The notes below the pieces were generated by a model. The model had not been told where the DNA came from and ran no database searches. It saw only the letters and a program-made list of their open reading frames with translations. Source: Acidobacteriota bacterium (GTDB lineage Bacteria; Acidobacteriota; Holophagae; Holophagales; Holophagaceae). Taken from it: a stretch of DNA of 64,000 nucleotides. Shown here piece after piece: positions 15,108-22,310 of this stretch. The DNA is taken from the NCBI GenBank assembly GCA_016192145.1, contig JACPUT010000011.1, forward strand, positions 1 to 64,000, in the 5' to 3' direction. Positions within the stretch are counted from its first letter, which is position 1, and every line of letters starts with the position of its first letter. Made by a program: the position numbers and the translations under genes.

Positions 15108-17087
15108 TCAGCTGGTTGGGGCGAGGAGTGCCAACAGGCTCTGGACGAATTCCTGGCTCGGGAAGGGCTTATCCAGGAAGCCCAGGCGGCGGAGCCCGAG
15201 GGAGCCGGGGTTCACGGGCAGGGCCTCCCCGTTGCCCAGCACGAGGGTGGGCAGCGGATCCCGCTGGAAGCTGCGGAGGGAGCGGTGGAATCGCATGAGT
15301 TGGGTGCTGCGTTCGAGGACGAGGAGATCGGGGATGGGCAGGTTGCGGCTGGCCTTGAGCATGTCCTTCAGTTCGGCGAAGGCCACCGCTTCGCCCCCCT
15401 GGCTGACCACGAGGGCCACCAGCGCATCCCGCACGCCGGGATCCTGATCCACGATCCAGGCGCGGCGCCCCACGAGGGGATCCACCTGGACCAGCACGGG
15501 ACCATCCACCACCGGCAGGTACACCATGGGCCAGAGCCCCCCTTGGGGGTCCTGGTCGAGCTCCAGCATGCCGCGGCCCGTGCGCACGGCTTCCTGCAGC
15601 CAGGCGCTACCCAGGAGCTCCGTTGGCGTGCGGCCGGGCGGGCCGTCCACCTCGACCCCGAGCACGGCCCAGGTGCGGCCTCCGAGGGTACGGGGCGCGA
15701 GGGTGAGCGTGAGGGTGCCCTTGGTGATGGCCTGGCGCGCGTGGAGCAGCAGGTGGGTGGCGATCTTCTTGAGGGCCTCGGGGCTGGTGCGCAGCAGGAC
15801 ATCCGGGCCCTGGTGGCCCACTTTGAAGTGGGGCGGGAGCATGCGCTGGAGCCAGGGGATCAGGGCGTCCATGGCGTCGAGGGCGGGCAGCTCCACCTCG
15901 GAATCCACCTGCTGGGGGCGCACTTTCTGGGCGGCCACGAGGATCCGTTCCGCGGCGGCGCGCGTGCCGGGCTCCAGGGTATGGGCGAGGATCTGCTCCG
16001 CCGCGGGCAGGATGGCGCCGAGGGTGTTGGCCATGCGGCTGGCGGCGCCCTGGGACTCCATCAGGACGGCGCCGCCCCTGGAGCCCCGGAGGGCCAGGGA
16101 GGCGGGTTCCGGCGAGGAGATCCACACGAGCGCGAGGTTGCGATCGAACGCGACGGCTTCGAGGGTGACGGGGGACCAGCCCCCCTCGGCATCCGCCAGG
16201 GTGCCTCCGGCCTTGCCGCAGCCGTGCTGGAGCAGCTGGGTCTGGAGGTCCTCCCAGACGGGCTGGCCCTCTCCCTGGACGAGCTGGTTCAGGCGGTAGC
16301 CGCGCAGCTGGTGGCGGGGCAGGCCCACACTGCGGGCCACGGGGCCGTTGGCCTCGAGCAACAGCCCTTTTTCGTTCACGAGGAGCATGCCCTGGCGCGC
16401 TTCCAAGGTGTAGGCGAGGGCGGGGCCCTCGGGCTTCTCGCCCCCCTCCAGCAGGGAGAGGGCCGTACGCAGGGCCTCGCCCCGCCCCTCCACCCAAGTG
16501 CCATTGGCCCGGAGCCACAGCAACTGCTGCAACGCGACCAGGCCGAGCAGGCAACCCGCCAGCGCGGCGGCCGGCCAGGGAAGGCGGGGCAGCTCGTCCG
16601 GCCAGGGTCGGAGCATGAGCGAACCCAAAGTCAGGGTGAGCCCGCCCACCAGGGGCATGCGGGCCTGCAGCCACCGACCACGGGTCAGCGCGTAGAACAG
16701 GTCGGAAAGAATGAGCCAGAGGAAGGCCTCGGCGATCGCGGTGATCCAGAAGGCCCACAGACTCTGGAGGGGGATGGCCAGCTGGGTCATGAGGAGCAGG
16801 CTGAAGATCGAGGCCCCGCCCACGCCCACGCCCAGCCTGCGCAGCCCCTGTCCGCCCTCTCGGTGGGCCTGCAGAAAGAGGGTGAAGCCGAAGAGGGCGC
16901 CCCCCATGTGGGCCGAGGGGAACGGTATTTTGACGAGGTAGGGCCAGGGCAGCGTGAGCAGCGAGAGGATGCCGCCCAGGAAGTAGCCATAGCTCAGGCC
17001 CACCCGCCCCTTGCGGCGGAAGATCCAGAACCCCATCCAGGGCGGAAGGGGGAGGAGGAGGGCGAGCAGGAGGCTGGAGGGGGTCAT
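15108..17087 (-). CDS. Membrane sensor with degenerate kinase and pseudo-receiver
   Basis: 659 residues. About seven or eight hydrophobic segments fill residues 5-195 and a PAS-like domain spans roughly 225-325. A region that aligns with histidine-kinase DHp/ATPase domains follows (340-525), and a receiver fold ends the protein (541-655). The key residues are gone: ANTL (353-356) replaces the phospho-His motif AHEL, the ATPase N-box is LLLHARQAI with His449 for Asn, and the receiver has Glu592 in PDLLVLERS in place of the phospho-accepting Asp. The acidic pair (547, 549) and Lys640 in FLDKPF remain. I infer a signalling protein that senses at the membrane without phosphotransfer. ATG 17087 overlaps the previous stop (ATGA). 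Confidence 0.8.
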   Translation of the reverse strand: MTPSSLLLALLLPLPPWMGFWIFRRKGRVGLSYGYFLGGILSLLTLPWPYLVKIPFPSAHMGGALFGFTLFLQAHREGGQGLRRLGVGVGGASIFSLLLMTQLAIPLQSLWAFWITAIAEAFLWLILSDLFYALTRGRWLQARMPLVGGLTLTLGSLMLRPWPDELPRLPWPAAALAGCLLGLVALQQLLWLRANGTWVEGRGEALRTALSLLEGGEKPEGPALAYTLEARQGMLLVNEKGLLLEANGPVARSVGLPRHQLRGYRLNQLVQGEGQPVWEDLQTQLLQHGCGKAGGTLADAEGGWSPVTLEAVAFDRNLALVWISSPEPASLALRGSRGGAVLMESQGAASRMANTLGAILPAAEQILAHTLEPGTRAAAERILVAAQKVRPQQVDSEVELPALDAMDALIPWLQRMLPPHFKVGHQGPDVLLRTSPEALKKIATHLLLHARQAITKGTLTLTLAPRTLGGRTWAVLGVEVDGPPGRTPTELLGSAWLQEAVRTGRGMLELDQDPQGGLWPMVYLPVVDGPVLVQVDPLVGRRAWIVDQDPGVRDALVALVVSQGGEAVAFAELKDMLKASRNLPIPDLLVLERSTQLMRFHRSLRSFQRDPLPTLVLGNGEALPVNPGSLGLRRLGFLDKPFPSQEFVQSLLALLAPTS

Positions 17088-17695
17088 CTCATCCGATCCA
17101 TCGGCGGGAAGGGGGCGATGCTTTCGGCCTGCCACATTCCCCGGACGGCGTTGAGGCACCAGAGGGTGCCTTCCCGCACGGCGGCCAGGTCGAAGGGGCG
17201 GACTTCCACCGAGAGCCGGCGGTCCCGGATCCAGTCGGGAAGGTCCAGGGCCTCGGCCAGGCTGGCCACGCGCCCACCCGCCGGCGGGATCCACAGCCCC
17301 CCCTCCCGCTCCAGGACCACGGCCGCGATGGCTGACTCCGCCACGCTGCCATCGGGCCAGAGGAGCAGGGCATCCTGGGCCCCGGCTTCGCGCGCGGCGG
17401 CAAGCACACCTTCATGCCAGGCGCCGTCGGCCCCCTTGACCCGGGGCTCCTGGGCGGGTGGCAACGGGTGGGACATGGGGAGGAGGAGGTAGGGGGAAGG
17501 GGTCGCCGGCAGCGATTCCCAAGTTGCCCACAGGCGGCCGCCCGGCACGTCGGAACGGATGCGCACCATGCCATCGGGGGCGAGTCGGAAATGCGCCTGC
17601 ATCGCCCGGAACGCTGGCTCCATCCAAGGGGCGCCGCTGCCGCCTGTGGCGAGGCGGGCGAGATGGGCTTCGGCATGGGTGAGCTGACCGCCCAC
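17084..17695 (-). CDS. Aminotransferase class IV (aminodeoxychorismate lyase-like)
   Basis: 203 residues from GTG 17695. HEGVLAAAREAGAQDALLLW, DGSVAESAIAAVVL and the C-terminal LWCLNAVRGM match fold-type IV PLP enzymes such as PabC (4-amino-4-deoxychorismate lyase, folate synthesis). The frame stays open upstream and encodes a family-like N-terminus (RPRTAARLVGGQLTHAEAHLARL) that begins before this GTG. No ATG, GTG or TTG lies further up, but CTG at 17779 has GAGG six bases before it and would give 231 residues. The usual PLP lysine is not obvious in the visible part, so activity is uncertain. It is coupled to the sensor gene by ATGA. Confidence 0.72.
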   Translation of the reverse strand: MGGQLTHAEAHLARLATGGSGAPWMEPAFRAMQAHFRLAPDGMVRIRSDVPGGRLWATWESLPATPSPYLLLPMSHPLPPAQEPRVKGADGAWHEGVLAAAREAGAQDALLLWPDGSVAESAIAAVVLEREGGLWIPPAGGRVASLAEALDLPDWIRDRRLSVEVRPFDLAAVREGTLWCLNAVRGMWQAESIAPFPPMDRMR

Positions 17696-17768
17696 GAGGC
17701 GGGCTGCGGTCCGGGGCCGGGGCTCCCCCGGTGGGGCGATGGCCGGACCGGGGCCGAAGGGCAGGGGA

Positions 17769-19058
17769 TCAGAGACCAGGGAGGACCTCGGCCCGCCACC
17801 CGGCGCCCTTGGCCCGGCCCGCCAACCGCACGGCGAGGGCCGTCGCCTCCAGGAAATTGGTGGGGTCGGCCACCCACTTCCCGGCCTTGTCGAAGGCCGT
17901 GCCGTGGTCGGGGCTCGTGCGGATGAAGGGAAGGCCCAGCGTGAGGTTCACGGCCCGGGCCGGCTCCAGCACCTTCATGGGGATCAGCCCCTGGTCGTGA
18001 TAGAGGGCGACCACGAGGTCGAACTCTCCTCGGGCCGCGCGATGGAAGAGGCTATCGGCGGACAGGGGCCCGAAGAAGCGAGGCGCGGGTTTGGAGATCG
18101 CGTGCAGGTCCTCGTGGCCGCCGGAGACGATCTCGATGTCCCGGACGCCACCGAAGCTCGCCGTGGAGGAGGGGAAGATCTGCCATCCGGGCGGGATGGG
18201 CCCCGTCTGGAAGGGGGAGGCCACCTGGGCGTAGGGGCCGGACGAGTCGCCATCGAAATTGAGGAAGGAGGCTTCAGCCTGGACCAGGGCGTCCTGGAGG
18301 AGCAGCTCCTCGCTCCCGAAGGCACCGTTCTCGCCCGCGTGGGGATTGAGGGCACAGAGGGCGACGCGGAGATCCTTCTTGCCGGTGAACTGGATGAAGC
18401 GGTCCGCCGCGAAACTGAGGGTTTCCGCCACCGAATCCGCATCCAGGTTTTCCACCACGGAGCGCAGGCTCTGGTGCACGGTGTGCAGCACCACCGAGAG
18501 CCGGGGGCTGACGAAGGCCATGCGCGTGATGGGCGAGCCCGATAATTGCTGAAGCAGCTCCGTGTGCCCCGGGATGTCATAGCCCGCCAGGTGGGCCGCG
18601 GATTTCGCGAGGGGGAGCGTGACCAGGGCATCGGCCTCCCCGCTCATGACGAGCCGGGTCGCCGTCTTCACGGCCTCCACGGCCGCCCGGCCCGAAGCGG
18701 CGCTTCCCTGGCCCAGGGTGAGGAGATCCTGGGTGATATCCGGAGTCGGATCCAGCCACAGGGCCTGGCCCGCCATGCGGGGTTCGTGGAAATCCCGGGA
18801 GGTGCTCGTCCACAGGCCATGGGCTTCGCCCCGGAAGCCCTCCGGGGCGGGCCCCTGGGGATGGCCCCAGCGCCAGTGGACCCGCTGGTCGGAGGTGCCA
18901 TCCAGGAGGTCCGCGCCAGCCTTGGCACCCACCACGACCACATCGGCCCAGACGTGCAGGGCGTGCAGGACGCCCAACAGGATCTCGGGCCCCACCCCGC
19001 AGGGATCGCCGAGCGAGATGGCGATCCTGGGGCGGCGGGGGGACGCGTTTCCTGTCAT
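17769..19058 (-). CDS. pdxA: PdxA-like 4-hydroxythreonine-4-phosphate dehydrogenase
   Basis: 429 residues, about 100 longer than typical PdxA, the NAD-dependent enzyme of the DXP-dependent pyridoxal phosphate pathway. Core motifs are complete: RIAISLGDPCGVGPEI, TLPLAKSAAHLAGYDIPGHTELL, CALNPHAGENGAFG, ALYHDQGLIPMKVLEPARAVN and TSPDHGTAFD, including the metal-binding histidines. Extra residues lie in two blocks, about 65-115 and 255-330 (FQTGPIPPGWQIFPSS is part of the second). Both are absent from usual family members, so a divergent substrate is possible. It starts three bases upstream-side of the hfq-like stop, clearly cotranscribed. Confidence 0.88.
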   Translation of the reverse strand: MTGNASPRRPRIAISLGDPCGVGPEILLGVLHALHVWADVVVVGAKAGADLLDGTSDQRVHWRWGHPQGPAPEGFRGEAHGLWTSTSRDFHEPRMAGQALWLDPTPDITQDLLTLGQGSAASGRAAVEAVKTATRLVMSGEADALVTLPLAKSAAHLAGYDIPGHTELLQQLSGSPITRMAFVSPRLSVVLHTVHQSLRSVVENLDADSVAETLSFAADRFIQFTGKKDLRVALCALNPHAGENGAFGSEELLLQDALVQAEASFLNFDGDSSGPYAQVASPFQTGPIPPGWQIFPSSTASFGGVRDIEIVSGGHEDLHAISKPAPRFFGPLSADSLFHRAARGEFDLVVALYHDQGLIPMKVLEPARAVNLTLGLPFIRTSPDHGTAFDKAGKWVADPTNFLEATALAVRLAGRAKGAGWRAEVLPGL

Positions 19059-19060
19059 GG

Positions 19061-19546
19061 CTATTCGAAGGGCTGCAGATCCAGATCGGGGACGCTGGGC
19101 TCGTCCTTCTTGGTGGGCCGCCCGCGCCGGATGCGGGGTTCTTCGTCCTGCTTGTAGATGTATTTGATGTTGTGCTTGGGCACCAGGAGGTTGGGCTCCT
19201 TGATGCGGTTGATCTTGAGGCAGTGCTTGTCATACCACTCGATGACGCCGCGCAGCTTCTCGTCGTTGTGCAGCACGATCACCATGGGCGTCTTCGTCTG
19301 CATCTGCTTGAGGTAGTAGAAGCTCTCGGCGTTGGTCTGCTCGGGCGGAGCGATCTTGCGACGGGGGCTGCCGAGACCCTGGGGCGCCGTGGCGGCGCTG
19401 AGATCCGTCACCGGGTTGGGCGCGCCGCCGGCGGTCACGGGGGAGGGCGTGGGGGTGATCACCTCGGTGCCTCCGCCCGGGCGCGGGCCGTGGCCCATGC
19501 GCTCCTTGATCTCGCTGAAGTTGGGACGGATGAGCTTGCGATTCAT
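19061..19546 (-). CDS. hfq: Hfq-like Sm-fold RNA chaperone with long N-terminal extension
   Basis: 161 residues. Residues 72-132 read as Hfq: SFYYLKQMQTKTPMVIVLHN (helix and Sm1 start), EKLRGVIEWYDKHCLKI and LLVPKHNIKYIYK, where KHNI corresponds to the YKHAI RNA-binding motif. An uncommon 70-residue proline/threonine-rich region precedes the Sm fold, and a basic then acidic tail follows (RIRRGRPTKK, DLDLQPFE). Hfq forms hexameric rings that pair small RNAs with mRNAs. ATG 19546 has AGGA seven bases upstream. It is first in an operon with pdxA and the pabC-like gene. Confidence 0.8.
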   Translation of the reverse strand: MNRKLIRPNFSEIKERMGHGPRPGGGTEVITPTPSPVTAGGAPNPVTDLSAATAPQGLGSPRRKIAPPEQTNAESFYYLKQMQTKTPMVIVLHNDEKLRGVIEWYDKHCLKINRIKEPNLLVPKHNIKYIYKQDEEPRIRRGRPTKKDEPSVPDLDLQPFE

Positions 19547-19687
19547 GGCGGATCCTGTGAGGACCTGGTCCGGCGGAATGGGGCTTTCAAGGTTCTTCGG
19601 CACCCGGTACCCGGGACTGGAGCTTGGGTCGGATCAAAGGCGGGTTGGGTTCCCCAGGATGCCACCGCGGAGAGGGATGCTCAATGC

Positions 19688-21331
19688 TCAAGCGAGGTCG
19701 GTGCAGGGGATATCGAGGGAGATCCGGGACCCCTGCCCAGGGGTGCTGTCCACGCGCATGGACCAGCCCATGCGCTGGGCCATCTGGAAGACCAGGCTCA
19801 TCCCAAGTCCCGCCCCTTCCTCGAAGCCGCTCTGGAAAGGGAGGAAGAGGCGCCGCTTGCGATCCTCGTCCATGCCGCAGCCGTTGTCCTCGACCCAGAG
19901 GGTGAGGCGGTCGCCCGATTGGGCCCACCCCAGGGAGACCTTCGGCTCCGAAACCGCGGCTACGGCCTTCCGGGCATTGGAGAGGAGGTTGGTGAGGATC
20001 CGATGGGCGGCGGTGGGATCGCCCGAAAAGGAGAGGGCCGGGGCTTGGCCAGGGATGAGGAGATGCAGCCCCTGCGCGCGCGGATCCATCTCCCAGCTGG
20101 CGGCCACGTCATCGATGAAGGCCGGCAGGGGGATCGCCTGCATCTGGGGGTCGCGGGGGCTGGCGAAGTCGAGGAAGTGGCCCACGATCTCGTTCACCCG
20201 CTCGGATTCCCGGGCCAGGATGCCGAGGATCCGCTCCTGGCTGGGCCCATCCTTCCCGGATCCCAGCAGCTGCACGCAGCCCATGATGGAAGCCAGGGGA
20301 TTCCTCAACTCGTGGGCCAGACCTGCGCTGAGCTGACCCACTGCGGCCAGGCGCTCCGCGGTGTGCGTGCGCTCCTCCAGGGTCTTCCACTCCGTGAGGT
20401 CCTGGAAGATGAGGATCGAGCCCCCTTGCCTCCCCTCGGGGCCCCGCAAGGGCGCAAGGTGGCCGCCCATGATGCGGTTGCCACCCGTCTCCTGGATGAC
20501 GAGCTCGAACCTCGGTTCGCCGTTGGGAGATTGGAGGGCGTCGGGGGAGAGGGGCAGGTACCGGGTGATCGGGGTACCCGGTTCCAGGCGTCGCAGGAGG
20601 ATCGACTCGGCGGCGGGATTGGCGGACGTGATGCGGGATTGGGCATCCAGGGTCACGAGCCCGGAGGACATGCTCTCCACCACCCGCAGGTGGAGCTCGG
20701 CCAGCTCGTCCGCCTCGGCTTCGCGCTGGTTGAGGTTCTGCCGGAGCGATTCCAAGTTCCGACGCAGGAACATCATCACCAGGGTGGCCGTGAAGATCTG
20801 CAGGGAGGCCATGGCCACCACCTGGATGCGATGGGCCCCTTCCAGACCCAATCCCGAGGCGCCGAAGGGAGGCAGCCAGCCGTTGGAAAACCCCACCACC
20901 AGGCCGGCGTGGAGCGAAGCGGAAAACAGGCCGACTCCGAGGATGTCCTGGGTCCCGACGTAGAAGGCCGAGGCCAGCACCGGGAACAGGTAGAAGGCCA
21001 CGAGGCGCTCCTGATCGGCACCGTGGTAGGCGACCACGAGGGTCACCAGGGCCACGTCCAGCAGCAGATTCCAGCGGACGGCGGTGATGCCCGGGGTGGC
21101 GAAGAGGCGGCCGTGGGCCTGGCGATGGAACTCCAGTTCGATCACGGATTCCAGGAAGAAGAAGACGAGCAGCGAAAAATAGAGCCATTCACCCTGGGCG
21201 GGGGTGGCCTCCCGGGGCAGCCAGACGTGCAGCAGCATCAGGCCGAGGGTGGCCGCCATGCGGAAGGCCAGGGGCAGGAATGGCGGTGCCGAGGCCGAGG
21301 GCGACATCCGGGCGAGGGTGCGTTGGAGCAT
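19688..21331 (-). CDS. PAS sensor histidine kinase (PilS/NtrB-like)
   Basis: 547 residues: about five or six membrane helices (22-190), a short coiled coil, a PAS domain (about 212-315), a HisKA domain with phospho-His340 in GLAHELRNPLASI, and a HATPase with LLSNARKAV, VEDNGCGMD and GAGLGMSLV. The order and the HELRNPL box resemble PilS- and NtrB-type kinases that signal to sigma-54 activators. No response regulator adjoins it, so it is an orphan in this window. It diverges from the fur-family gene, with only 25 bases between the two starts. Confidence 0.93.
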   Translation of the reverse strand: MLQRTLARMSPSASAPPFLPLAFRMAATLGLMLLHVWLPREATPAQGEWLYFSLLVFFFLESVIELEFHRQAHGRLFATPGITAVRWNLLLDVALVTLVVAYHGADQERLVAFYLFPVLASAFYVGTQDILGVGLFSASLHAGLVVGFSNGWLPPFGASGLGLEGAHRIQVVAMASLQIFTATLVMMFLRRNLESLRQNLNQREAEADELAELHLRVVESMSSGLVTLDAQSRITSANPAAESILLRRLEPGTPITRYLPLSPDALQSPNGEPRFELVIQETGGNRIMGGHLAPLRGPEGRQGGSILIFQDLTEWKTLEERTHTAERLAAVGQLSAGLAHELRNPLASIMGCVQLLGSGKDGPSQERILGILARESERVNEIVGHFLDFASPRDPQMQAIPLPAFIDDVAASWEMDPRAQGLHLLIPGQAPALSFSGDPTAAHRILTNLLSNARKAVAAVSEPKVSLGWAQSGDRLTLWVEDNGCGMDEDRKRRLFLPFQSGFEEGAGLGMSLVFQMAQRMGWSMRVDSTPGQGSRISLDIPCTDLA

Positions 21332-21356
21332 GGCGAAAGGATGGCAGAGTTAGGGG

Positions 21357-21788
21357 ATGAGACCTTCCGATCCCCCCCCCCTGCCTTCCCTCCGCGCCGC
21401 GGGGATGAGGCACACCCCCCAACGGCAGCACATCCTTGAAGTGCTCCAGCAAGGGGATCATCCCTTCACGGTGGAGGAAATCTGGGAGCGCATGCCGAAG
21501 GGGCGCTCGGGCATTCCCACCATTTATCGCAACCTGGAGCGGTTCATTGCCGAGGGCTGGGTGGAAAGCGTACTGGGCGAGGATCAGGTGATGCGTTTCG
21601 TGCGCTGTCACAGTCGCCACCACCACCATCACATCCAGTGCGAACGGTGCGGAAAGGTCGTGGAAGTGGATGGCTGCGCCCTTGGCAGTGGGTTGGAATC
21701 CATGGAGCGGCAGAGCGGGTTCAAGATCACCCGGCACAAGCTCATGCTCTTCGGGCTCTGCCCCATCTGTGCGGAAAAAGAGCGTTGA
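21357..21788 (+). CDS. Fur family transcriptional regulator
   Basis: 143 residues. The N-terminal winged helix has RHTPQRQHILEVLQQGDHPFTVEEIWERM and IPTIYRNLERFIAEGWV. The dimerisation domain carries a strikingly His-rich metal site, CHSRHHHHHIQCERCGKV, and a second CxxC, GLCPICAEKER, for structural zinc. It could be Fur, PerR or Zur; PerR often has this CxxC pair and sensing histidines, but the choice cannot be made here. Its stop overlaps the -35 box of the following tRNA promoter. The gene is preceded by a run of C (CCCCCCCC near 21371), notable for slippage. Confidence 0.93.
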   Translation: MRPSDPPPLPSLRAAGMRHTPQRQHILEVLQQGDHPFTVEEIWERMPKGRSGIPTIYRNLERFIAEGWVESVLGEDQVMRFVRCHSRHHHHHIQCERCGKVVEVDGCALGSGLESMERQSGFKITRHKLMLFGLCPICAEKER

Positions 21789-21812
21789 CGCGGATCCCTG
21801 TCGTGGTAGCAT
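21785..21812 (+). promoter_or_regulatory. Probable promoter of the tRNA-Gly/tRNA-Cys pair
   Basis: TTGACG (21785-21790) as -35 and TAGCAT (21807-21812) as -10, 16 bases apart. The tRNA starts 11 bases later. The -35 box contains the stop codon of the Fur-family gene. Confidence 0.55.
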
Positions 21813-21823
21813 TTAGGAACAAC

Positions 21824-21898
<75 letters not shown>

Positions 21899-21902
21899 CC
21901 GA

Positions 21903-21924
21903 TCGGGCCGCGCAAGCGGCCCGA
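21903..21924 (+). terminator. Hairpin between tRNA-Gly and tRNA-Cys
   Basis: TCGGGCCGC (21903-21911) pairs with GCGGCCCGA (21916-21924) around the GCAA loop. CTCGTTT follows. It may terminate part of the transcripts or serve as a processing stem. Confidence 0.5.
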
Positions 21925-21950
21925 CTCGTTTAAGCTGTTCTTTCACTCAA

Positions 21951-22025
21951 GGCGCCGTCGCCAAGTGGTAAGGCCCGGGACTGCAAATCCCGTATCCATC
22001 GGTTCGAATCCGATCGGCGCCTCCA
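21951..22025 (+). tRNA. tRNA-Cys (anticodon GCA), canonical
   Basis: Acceptor GGCGCCG/CGGCGCC, anticodon loop CTGCAAA (T33, anticodon GCA, A37), T-loop TTCGAAT, discriminator T and encoded CCA. A strong terminator follows six bases later. Confidence 0.96.
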
Positions 22026-22030
22026 AGCAA

Positions 22031-22052
22031 GCCCCCTCAAGGGGGCTTTTTT
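22031..22052 (+). terminator. Rho-independent terminator after tRNA-Cys
   Basis: GCCCCC...GGGGGC stem (22031-22046) followed directly by six T residues: a textbook intrinsic terminator that ends the tRNA-Gly/Cys transcript and isolates the next tRNA gene. Confidence 0.92.
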
Positions 22053-22130
22053 ATTTCCTCAAATGACGATACTTATCAATGACAAGGACCTGATGGGTCG
22101 AATCGTCATCCCGGGAGATGCTTAAATTTG

Positions 22131-22159
22131 TTGACCATGGATTGTTTAAAATCTACCCT
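22131..22159 (+). promoter_or_regulatory. Probable promoter of the aberrant tRNA-Cys
   Basis: TTGACC (22131-22136) and TACCCT (22154-22159) with a 17-base spacer; the tRNA begins 13 bases later. The -35 is strong (5/6) and the -10 weak (3/6). Its presence, after a terminator, suggests that the second tRNA-Cys is separately expressed. Confidence 0.5.
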
Positions 22160-22171
22160 CTGTCTTGACTT

Positions 22172-22244
22172 GGTGCCGTAGCCAAGTGGAAGGTCCCCGA
22201 CCGCAGATCGGGCGTCGTTGGTTCAACTCCAACCGGCACCTCCA
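22172..22244 (+). tRNA. Aberrant second tRNA-Cys-like gene (anticodon GCA, C33)
   Basis: All stems pair: acceptor GGTGCCG/CGGCACC, D-stem GCC/GGT (one G-U), anticodon stem CCCGA/TCGGG, T-stem GTTGG/CCAAC, discriminator T and CCA. The anticodon loop is CCGCAGA, so the anticodon is GCA but the universal U33 is C and position 37 is G. The D-loop (AAGTGGAA) is one base shorter than in the neighbouring tRNA-Cys. The body is otherwise close to that gene, so it probably arose by duplication. It may be a specialised or weakly decoding tRNA, or a decaying copy. Intact stems and a promoter argue against simple decay. Confidence 0.75.
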
Positions 22245-22310
22245 CTCCGTGAGCCCCCCGCTGAGGGGATCGCGAAGGTTGGAACGCGGCTGGGGGGCAG
22301 GGGGATGCGA

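Noticed and set aside
13652-15298. A 548-codon plus-strand frame opposite glmU
   Set aside because: Antisense of an unmistakable glmU; composition is of shadow type.
15285-17492. A 735-codon open frame on the plus strand
   Set aside because: It is antisense to the pseudo-kinase gene, is rich in Gly/His/Gln typical of antisense GC-rich frames, and has no recognisable domain.
22172-22244. Aberrant tRNA as a UGA-reading or selenocysteine tRNA
   Set aside because: The anticodon is GCA, the acceptor has seven pairs and there is no long variable arm, so it would read only Cys codons.
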